The position numbers were made by a program, and so were the translations under genes. From Aquifex aeolicus (GTDB lineage: Bacteria; Aquificota; Aquificia; Aquificales; Aquificaceae), in NCBI GenBank assembly GCA_015662815.1, contig DQTK01000124.1, positions 1 to 15,012 on the forward strand: 15,012 bases of DNA. The letters run 5' to 3'. Of the stretch, positions 6,815 through 12,769 are shown piece by piece. Position 1 is the stretch's first letter; every line of letters starts with the position of its first letter. Under the pieces are notes generated by a model, which was not told the DNA's origin, searched no databases, and saw only the letters and a program-made list of their open reading frames with translations.

Positions 6815-7438
6815 ATGTTCAAAAATCCCATTTTTATTCATGGTTGGGCTTTCTCTTCTCGTATTTTTGATAGGTTTAGCGGGATAAAGTACGACTTGCC
6901 CGGACACGGCAGGAACAAAAACAGCTATTCGGGAATAGATAGAATCCTTCAGGAAATCTTTTCACTTACCTCAACGAAGCACGACATAGTTGGATGGTCT
7001 TTGGGGGGAAGTTTGACTCTTTTATTTGCTTACCGATTTCCCTCCAGGGTAAACAGGATTTTCCTGATAGGAACTACTCCTTTCTTTAGGGGAGCATGGA
7101 AAGAAAAGAATATAAGAGCTATGAAACTTCTGATAAAAAAGGGAGGTATAAAAGCCTTTAGAAAATTGGCTTACGGAGATTTTGAGGATTTCTTTGAGGA
7201 AAAGAACGGAATGAAACTCCTAGAGGATTATATAAACCTCAATTTATACCCTATTCTTTCTCATATAAAGCAGGAGGTGTATATACTTCACGGCGTGGAG
7301 GATAAAATAGTACCTCCTAAAGAAGCTTTTAGGCTTCACAAATTCTTAAGATGTTCTAAATTAATTCTTCTCGGCGGAGGACATTTCCCTATTAGAGATG
7401 AAGAACACTTTAAGTTTTCAATTCTCAAGAGCTGTTGA
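6815..7438 (+). CDS. bioH: BioH-like alpha/beta-hydrolase (pimeloyl-ACP methyl ester esterase)
   Basis: A 207-residue alpha/beta-hydrolase, shorter than E. coli BioH (256). It has the oxyanion-region HGWAFSS (9-15), YDLPGHGRN (26-34), nucleophile elbow GWSLGGS with Ser62, Asp163 in HGVEDKIVPP, and His190 in GGGHFPI. That is a complete Ser-Asp-His triad. GWSLGG and the early HGW are the BioH pattern. In the known pathway BioH removes the methyl group that BioC adds, releasing pimeloyl-ACP for biotin synthesis. The next gene encodes a BioC-like methyltransferase overlapping by 41 nt, which strongly supports the role. The short size suggests a reduced lid between residues 90 and 150. The start codon is 10 nt after mlaF, with no clear ribosome site. 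Confidence 0.75.
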   Translation: MFKNPIFIHGWAFSSRIFDRFSGIKYDLPGHGRNKNSYSGIDRILQEIFSLTSTKHDIVGWSLGGSLTLLFAYRFPSRVNRIFLIGTTPFFRGAWKEKNIRAMKLLIKKGGIKAFRKLAYGDFEDFFEEKNGMKLLEDYINLNLYPILSHIKQEVYILHGVEDKIVPPKEAFRLHKFLRCSKLILLGGGHFPIRDEEHFKFSILKSC

Positions 7439-8045
7439 GACTTACGAAGAGTGGGCGCTTCCTCAAAGGGAGTCTGCCCGTCTGCTGGTAGAGTTTATAA
7501 ATCCCAGAGGTAAAGTATTGGATTTAGGATGCGGAACCGGTTTTGTTTCCGAGTATTTAGAAAACTGCGAGGTTTTAGGACTGGATATTTCTCCCAAAAT
7601 GGTAGAAGTATATAAAGAGCGCCACGGCATTGCAGTTCTTGGTAATGCAGAAAATCTCCCTTTTAAGGATAAAAGTTTTGACTACGTTGTGAGTAATTTC
7701 TCCCTTCACTGGACTGATTGGAAAAAGAGTATTTCTGAAGCCATAAGGGTTGCTAAAGTTTGTGTGGGAATAGCGATGCCGGTAAAGGGAAGTGTAAGTT
7801 TTTCTTCTTTCCCTTTTCCCGATGAAGAAGACATCTTAAATACTTTTTTCCCGAAAGAATACAAAATTCTAAATATGGAAATCCCCTTTGAAGGTTTGGA
7901 CCTGATAAAGTTTTTTCATTATACGGGAACTGCAAATTATAAGGGAAAAAATAAGCTAAAGACAAGGGTGGAACTCTTAAAGCTTGCAAAAAGCATAAAA
8001 GGAGAATACTTTAGAATGCTATTTCTGAAAATTACATTAACTTAG
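7398..8045 (+). CDS. bioC: BioC-like malonyl-ACP O-methyltransferase
   Basis: A class I SAM-dependent methyltransferase of 215 residues. The SAM site is VLDLGCGTGF (40-49), the acidic strand end is VLGLDISPKMVE (about 59-70), and motif III-like NAENLPFKDKSFDYVVSNF follows (about 83-101). The N-terminal FSRAVETYEEWALPQRESA and the SNFSLHWTDW segment are typical of BioC, where the family has 'F..AA..YD..A..Q' and 'SN..LQW'. BioC methylates the free carboxyl of malonyl-ACP (or -CoA) so that it can enter fatty acid elongation toward pimelate. It starts inside the end of bioH and is the last gene of the plus-strand operon, converging with the minus-strand genes 32 nt away. It is shorter than E. 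coli BioC (251), mostly in the C-terminal half, but ends without an obvious frame break. Confidence 0.8.
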   Translation: MKNTLSFQFSRAVETYEEWALPQRESARLLVEFINPRGKVLDLGCGTGFVSEYLENCEVLGLDISPKMVEVYKERHGIAVLGNAENLPFKDKSFDYVVSNFSLHWTDWKKSISEAIRVAKVCVGIAMPVKGSVSFSSFPFPDEEDILNTFFPKEYKILNMEIPFEGLDLIKFFHYTGTANYKGKNKLKTRVELLKLAKSIKGEYFRMLFLKITLT

Positions 8046-8077
8046 CTCGTAGGTATTTTCCCTTTATGGATTAAATG

Positions 8078-8385
8078 TCATACATTCCTCAAAATATTTA
8101 CCAAGTTTGTTGCTACCTGACTGTTGGGAACAACTAAGTCCACACCCAAATTCTGTGCTTCCTGTATTAATGGAAGGTTTTTGTGCCCGCAGTATCCTAT
8201 AACCTTTGCTCCCTTTTCCTTTAGTTCTTTGGATATTTCAAGGCCCTTAGGTGATTCGAGATTAACAAGGGCTATACAATTTCATCAACGTTCTCTCTAT
8301 TTACCAACTGAACCCCTAAGGCTTTTAGTTGATTTTTTATTTTTGAAGATATAATCAGATTAGTATCGTACAGAAATACTTTCAT
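8078..8385 (-). pseudogene. Frameshifted receiver-like (CheY-fold) small protein
   Basis: Read from ATG at 8385, the minus strand gives MKVFLYDTNLIISSKIKNQL and continues to ENVDEIV, then meets TAG at 8272-8274. Shifting frame there continues as ALVNLESPKGLEISKELKEK, KVIGYCGHKNLPLIQEA and LGVDLVVPNSQVATNLVNIL to a TGA at 8078. The two halves make one compact alpha/beta protein of about 102 residues resembling response-regulator receiver folds. The usual phospho-acceptor position (ALVNL) lacks Asp, so this would be a pseudo-receiver. The 308-nt length is one base short of whole codons. Restoring one base at about 8272-8278 (GAA-ATT-GnT-ATA-GCC) repairs it. Its ATG overlaps the lpxC stop (ATGA), so it was the last gene of the lpxC operon. 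A sequencing error remains possible. Confidence 0.72.
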
Positions 8386-9230
8386 GCTGTGTATTGTGCT
8401 ACCTCTTTTCTTTTGAGTCTCTGGGATTCCTCAATTTCAGCGAGTTTTTTAACGAGCTTGTAGTTTAGACTATGGCCTCCTCTGAAGGAGTAAATTTTTC
8501 CCTTTACAGGTTTTCCCAATAGGTATAAATCTCCGACTATGTCAAATACTTTATGTCTTACAGGTTCATCTTTAAATCTCAATCCGTCAGGATTGTGAAC
8601 TTTTTCCTTACCGAGAACCAGTGTATTTTTCAAGCTCCCACCTTTTCCTAAGCCTGCTTTCTTTATATACTCTATTTCCCAATCAAAACAGAAAGTTCTT
8701 GCCAAAACGATTTCTTCTTCATTCCCTTCAAAGAAGGTAAAACTTTGCTTCCCGAGGAAGTTATTAAATTCACCTTCGTAGGTTATCTCAAGAGATTCAG
8801 AAGGTTCAGCCTTTACATAAGCTTTTCCGTTAAGAATTTCAACTGAACCCTTTATTTCAAAGTATTCAACTTCTCTATTTTGGTAAACCGTAGAATCTTT
8901 CAAAACCCTGTAGAATTCTTGTCCGCTTCCATCCAAGATGGGAATTTCCGGACCATTTACTTCTACGGTTAAATTTGTAATCCCAAGCAAGTGTAAAACC
9001 GCAAGAAGGTGTTCAACTGTTTTTATAACTACTCCTTCCCTTCCCAAATCTGTAGAGTGATTTGTATTTACTACGAATCTATAATTAGCCGGAATAAAGG
9101 TTCCTTCCTTATAAAATCTTATACCTTTTCCTTCCTCTTCTGGGTGAAGTAATATTCTTGTCTTTTCGCCGGTGTGTATTCCTATTCCTTCGAACATTAA
9201 AGTTTCTCCTATAGTTTTCTCTCTCACCAT
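8382..9230 (-). CDS. lpxC: UDP-3-O-acyl-N-acetylglucosamine deacetylase
   Basis: Zinc deacetylase that performs the committed step of lipid A synthesis in the cytoplasm. At 282 residues it has the two-domain LpxC layout. Catalytic and zinc-binding residues are all present: E73 and H74 in KTVEHLLAVLHLL, H226 and D230 in PVRHKVFDIVGDL, and H253 in FRGGHSLN. The GIHTGE segment near residue 17, NTNHSTDLG near 55-63 and PILDGSG near 97-103 are standard. From memory it resembles the Aquifex aeolicus enzyme closely but is clearly a different sequence, especially at both ends. It lies 23 nt after hemD on the same strand and overlaps the receiver-like pseudogene by 4 nt. Its presence implies a lipopolysaccharide outer membrane. 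Confidence 0.97.
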   Translation of the reverse strand: MVREKTIGETLMFEGIGIHTGEKTRILLHPEEEGKGIRFYKEGTFIPANYRFVVNTNHSTDLGREGVVIKTVEHLLAVLHLLGITNLTVEVNGPEIPILDGSGQEFYRVLKDSTVYQNREVEYFEIKGSVEILNGKAYVKAEPSESLEITYEGEFNNFLGKQSFTFFEGNEEEIVLARTFCFDWEIEYIKKAGLGKGGSLKNTLVLGKEKVHNPDGLRFKDEPVRHKVFDIVGDLYLLGKPVKGKIYSFRGGHSLNYKLVKKLAEIEESQRLKRKEVAQYTA

Positions 9231-9253
9231 ACCGTATTTTTAAATTGCAAAAT

Positions 9254-9949
9254 TTATGCCATAGATTTTAACAGTTTAATGATATATTCTGTGCTGGGTT
9301 TTTGAGGTATGAGAACCTCTTTGACGTTAAAGTGGTAAAGGCTCTCTTTTGTAGTTTTTCCTATGGCTATGTATTTGAGCTTGAGTTTCTCCTTACCGAT
9401 TCTGTGCTTTTGCAAATTTGCAAAAAAGGCTTTAACTGCAGAAGGGCTGTAAAATACTATAAAATCTCCCTTAAGTTTTTCAAAGAGAAAATTCTCATCG
9501 TAAAGCACGGGTTCTACCGTATACACGTCTATCGGAAAAGGGGTAAAGTTTTCTCTTCGGAGGAATTCAATTAATTCATTTTTTCCTATTTTTGAACGGG
9601 GAATCAGTACTTTTCCCTTTCGGAGTTTCTTAAATAGCCTTATGAGTCCTTTTACGTTTTCTTCGTCGGGTATTAAATCAGCTTTGTAGCCATATTTCTT
9701 CAGCTCTTCCGCCGTTTTTTTTCCCACCACAACGATTTTTGCCTTATCTACAATTTGTTCCTTTTCAAGAAAATATTTGATTGCACGCTTGCTTTGGAAA
9801 ACTATATAGTCATAATCACTCGAGGGAAGTTTGAAGTCAAGAGAGGTAGCTTTTATCAGAGGAAGTCCTATAACCGTAAAACCCTCCTTCTTAAAAAGCT
9901 TTTTATCTTTCTCTATGTCTTCTTCTTCACGGGTGAGAATTATTTTCAT
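9254..9949 (-). CDS. hemD: Uroporphyrinogen-III synthase
   Basis: This enzyme cyclises hydroxymethylbilane with inversion of ring D to give uroporphyrinogen III, the branch point to haem, sirohaem and cobalamin. The protein has 231 residues and the usual bilobed family pattern. It begins MKIILTREEED, then DYIVFQSKRAIKYFLE (about 46-61) and KIVVVGKKTAEELKKYGY (about 71-88). The second lobe has FIVFYSPSAVKAFFANL (about 158-174), KLKYIAIGKTTKESL (about 188-203) and the final PSTEYIIKLLK. The family has few invariant residues, but this string of segments is distinctive. Its ATG overlaps the TGA of the upstream kinase-like gene (ATGA). hemB, another step of the same pathway, lies in the oppositely oriented operon of this window. 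Confidence 0.9.
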   Translation of the reverse strand: MKIILTREEEDIEKDKKLFKKEGFTVIGLPLIKATSLDFKLPSSDYDYIVFQSKRAIKYFLEKEQIVDKAKIVVVGKKTAEELKKYGYKADLIPDEENVKGLIRLFKKLRKGKVLIPRSKIGKNELIEFLRRENFTPFPIDVYTVEPVLYDENFLFEKLKGDFIVFYSPSAVKAFFANLQKHRIGKEKLKLKYIAIGKTTKESLYHFNVKEVLIPQKPSTEYIIKLLKSMA

Positions 9950-10920
9950 AATGGTATAGATTCAGCATACTTCCTTGCTAACTTAAAGAACTTTTCTGCC
10001 CTTGCTTTTGCTTCCCTTTTTTCCTCTTCTTTCAAACCGGGGTCATCTAGAAGGAAAGAGTTTACTTTGCCTCGAACGTAAGCCCTGTAGCATTTGAAGA
10101 AGGGAAGCATAATCTCAAAATCTTCGTCCTTTGTAAATTCTCTGTATGTCTCTTCGTACGCTTTTGCCAAATCTTCTCTCCCAAAGTATTCCAGTTCCAT
10201 AGAAAGGAAACACATGTCGTTTAAAACATCACCGTATCTAAAACGGTCATTAAACTCAATACAGTCAAAAATACATATACCTTTTTCTAAAAAGGCTACA
10301 TGTTCTGTTCTTATATCTCCATGACCATCCCTAATCTTACCCTCGATTATTCTTTTTTCAAACAAACCTTTGTAAACTTTGTAAAACCTGTTGGTTTTAT
10401 TCTTGATAAATTCATAATCCTCCTTATCTATTGTCAATCCTATGTATTTCTCTGTTTGGGAAAAGTTTTCATCTGTGTTAAATTTCATAATCTCAATCTT
10501 CCCAAACTCATCAACTCTTTTTGCCTTTTGGTGAAAGCTTGCTATTACCTGGGCTACCTTTATTAAATCTTCTTTTGTTGAACTATCCAGTCTATTGGAG
10601 AGTACTCTATCTTCGGGAATTCTTCTCATTTTCACGGCATATTCTACAACGTTAGTATCCTTTTCAATAATCCACTCACCGTTTTCTTCACTAATGGGAA
10701 CCACTCCTAAATAAATCCATTTGCATAATCTCCGATTCAAATCCACTTCCTTATAACACATTTCCTTTCTCTTTTCTAAAGTAGAGTAATCCAAGAATCC
10801 GAAGTTTACCGGTTTCTTAATCTTGTAAACCACGTCGTAAAGGATTAAAACCCAAGACGTATGAGTTTGAACTACGTGTGCACCTAACTTTTCCGCGAGC
10901 CTAAATACCCTCTCCACCAA
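9946..10920 (-). CDS. COG2187-type aminoglycoside-phosphotransferase-fold kinase, substrate unknown
   Basis: A 324-residue protein of the phosphotransferase (APH/choline kinase) fold, matching the N-terminal domain of COG2187 proteins. The N-lobe has THTSWVLILYDVVYKIKKPVNF, with K34 or K36 a candidate ATP-binding lysine. The catalytic loop is IRDGHGDIRTEHV, which replaces HGDLHxxN with HGDIRxEH as in this subfamily. The metal-binding segment is IFDCIEFNDRFRYGDVLNDM. Many COG2187 proteins carry an extra C-terminal P-loop kinase domain, which is absent here. The natural substrate is unknown, and clinical antibiotic resistance should not be inferred. Translation starts at TTG 10920 or more likely GTG 10917; no ribosome site is evident. 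It is the first gene of the minus-strand kinase-hemD-lpxC operon. Confidence 0.78.
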   Translation of the reverse strand: MVERVFRLAEKLGAHVVQTHTSWVLILYDVVYKIKKPVNFGFLDYSTLEKRKEMCYKEVDLNRRLCKWIYLGVVPISEENGEWIIEKDTNVVEYAVKMRRIPEDRVLSNRLDSSTKEDLIKVAQVIASFHQKAKRVDEFGKIEIMKFNTDENFSQTEKYIGLTIDKEDYEFIKNKTNRFYKVYKGLFEKRIIEGKIRDGHGDIRTEHVAFLEKGICIFDCIEFNDRFRYGDVLNDMCFLSMELEYFGREDLAKAYEETYREFTKDEDFEIMLPFFKCYRAYVRGKVNSFLLDDPGLKEEEKREAKARAEKFFKLARKYAESIPL

Positions 10921-10938
10921 AATTTATTTTAAAGGCAT

Positions 10939-10950
10939 TTTAACGTTAAA
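10939..10950. repeat. 12-bp palindrome between divergent genes
   Basis: TTTAACGTTAAA is a perfect palindrome in the 83-nt gap between the divergent kinase-like gene and the efflux relic. It lies about 20 nt before the kinase start. It could be a binding site for a dimeric regulator of the kinase-hemD-lpxC operon, but palindromes this short and AT-rich also arise by chance. Confidence 0.2.
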
Positions 10951-11003
10951 TAAACAAAGCTCTTTAACAAAGCCTCTTCCTTATCTTCTTAAACAGTGGG
11001 GTA

Positions 11004-12657
11004 ATGAAAATGCACAATATATCACACCAAGCCCATCATACAATCCATGTCGAGCATTCGAAATCCACTTCTTACTCTGCCAAGAAGGGAATTCTTATCA
11101 GAAATAGATTAGCTCTTGAAAGAGCAAAAGACGTTAACGCAATGGTTTTTGATAAAACAGGAACACTGACGGAAGGAAAATTCGGAGTAAGTAAAATAAT
11201 AAGCTCTATTAACAATAAAGAGTTTTTAAAAATTGTTGCTTCTATAGAAATAAGAATAAAGGATGTAGCTAAGGTCGTAGAAGTTCCCGCTTACAGGATG
11301 GGAGTTGCAGATTTCAACAGAATGGGAGACATAGTAGGTGACATAGTTATTATGCGTTTCGGAGCCGATGCGTATAAAGTAATTAAAAATATTAAAGAGA
11401 AGATAGAAGAAATAAAGAAGGGATTACCCGAGGATGTAAAGATAGTTCCCGTTTACGATAGGTCAACTCTCATAAAGAGGGCAATAGATAATTTGAAAAG
11501 TAAGCTAATAGAAGAATCCATAGTAGTTCTGACAATAGTAGGGCTATTTTTATTCCACCTTCCGAGTGCCATTGTCATAATTATCTTTCTGATTTTGTCC
11601 ATACTTGCCACATTTATAGCTATGAACCACTTGGGAATAACCTCAAACATAATGTCTCTGGGCGGAATAGCTATAGCTATAGGAACTATGGTTGATGCAG
11701 CGATAGTTCTGGTTGAAGATATTCACAGAAGACTGGAAGAAGGCAAGGGTCTAAGAGATGCAATAATACTTTCATCAAAAGATGTAGGAAAGCCTATATT
11801 CTTTGCACTTCTCATAGTTACCGTATCCTTTGTTCTCCTTTTTGTCCTTGAAGGTCAGGCATGTAGATTATTCAATCCTTTGGTTGCTACAAAAACACCT
11901 TCTATGTTTCTTGTCCGTTGTGGCAGATATAGTAAAGAGAGAAAGCCCTGTAAGTATAAAGTCGGAGAATGGTTTGCTTGTAAGCTACGTGTTTATAACT
12001 CCCGACCCTGAAGTTGATATGGGAACGGTAATAGAAATAGCAGACAAAATTCTAAAGGAAAAACTTCATCTCCCCAAGGGATACTATTACGAATGGAGTG
12101 GCCAGTTCGAATATTGGAAAAAAGCTGTTGAAAACTTAAAGGTTATAGTTCCAATAGTCATTCTCTCCATAGTATTACTCGTTTGGTTTACATTCAACAA
12201 GATTTTTGAAACCTTATTGGTACCTATGACGCTTTCCGTAGCCACTTTTGATGGATTTCTTCTTATGTACCTTCTGGACTACAACATTTCCATAGCTAGT
12301 ATAGCCGGATTTCTCGCACTTCTTGGTATCGCAGTGAAAATGGGAACAGTTATGGTGGTTTATATTCAAAACGTTTTAAAGGAATCCCCAAAGAATTACG
12401 GTAAGGAAGAAGCCTTTGAAGCTATATACCACGGTGCGGTAAAGAGGATAAGACCCAAATTTATGACCTTTAGTGTTATACTTATGAGATTACTTCCCAT
12501 ATTATACGGACATGGTACGGGAAGTGAGGTTATGTCCAGAATAGCAACTCCTATGGTAGGCGGAATAATATCAACAATAGTTATAGTTTTGTTATTCATT
12601 CCAGCTCTCTATGCGATATATATGGATTTCAAAAGTAAACTGAAGTTGCGTGCATAG
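11004..12657 (+). pseudogene. Chimeric metal-efflux relic: CopB-type P-ATPase fragment fused to deleted CusA-type RND pump
   Basis: The reading frame from 11004 starts with a His-rich tail typical of CopB ATPases. It jumps near 11060 to STSYSAKKGILIRNRLALER and the phosphorylation site VFDKTGTLTEG (Asp50), losing the first membrane helices and the actuator domain. At about 11247 the ATPase stops after IVASIE and continues in frame as CusA: KDVAKVVEVPAYRMGVADFN, YDRSTLIKRAIDNL and GTMVDAAIVLVED. Near 11905-11925 some 300 or more CusA residues are missing and the frame shifts by one. The C-terminal part then runs from VADIVKRESPVSIKSEN through YEWSGQFEYWKKA and IRPKFMT to 12657. The glutamate of CusA's proton relay (E. 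coli E939, in AGVAAEFGVVM) is Lys here (LGIAVKMGTVM). CusA's own N-terminus is absent. No working pump or ATPase can result. The locus presumably once handled copper, silver or similar cations. Confidence 0.85.
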
Positions 12658-12665
12658 GGCGATTT

Positions 12666-12728
12666 TTACAGAAGCCCGTATTTTTTGAGAATAGCTTCCG
12701 GCTCTTTTCTTCTTAGGGAACGAAGAAC
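12666..12728 (-). pseudogene. Possible gene-tail remnant
   Basis: In the 112-nt gap between the efflux relic and comM, the minus strand reads VLRSLRRKEPEAILKKYGLL followed by TAA, bounded upstream by another in-frame stop. The composition looks like the charged C-terminus of a real protein rather than random translation, suggesting the tail of a deleted minus-strand gene. It is only 20 codons, I cannot name a family, and it may be chance. Confidence 0.22.
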
Positions 12729-12752
12729 TTAAAAATAAAACTAATTACCTTA

Positions 12753-12769
12753 AGTGTTAAACTAACACT
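12753..12769. promoter_or_regulatory. Inverted repeat touching the comM start codon
   Basis: AGTGTTA and TAACACT form a perfect 7-bp inverted repeat with a 3-nt AAC spacer, ending at the base before the comM ATG. No Shine-Dalgarno sequence is present. The repeat could be an operator overlapping the transcription or translation start of comM, or an RNA hairpin at the start codon. The repeat is seen directly and its function is inferred. Confidence 0.35.

Noticed and set aside
8268..8282. Programmed ribosomal frameshift in the receiver-like gene
   Set aside because: No slippery heptamer or downstream structure is visible at the junction; a simple one-base loss explains the data.
9946..10920. 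Aminoglycoside resistance gene
   Set aside because: The HGDIRTEH loop and overall layout fit the COG2187 group rather than known resistance enzymes, and the gene sits in a housekeeping operon.
11830..12657. Separate intact gene starting at 11830
   Set aside because: Its first 33 or so codons are an out-of-frame reading of the CusA segment encoded in the other frame, and true homology starts only near 11925; it is the 3' part of the pseudogene.
12657..12686. Terminator after the efflux relic (GGGC/GCCC followed by six T)
   Set aside because: The stem is only four base pairs with a 13-nt loop, too weak to claim.
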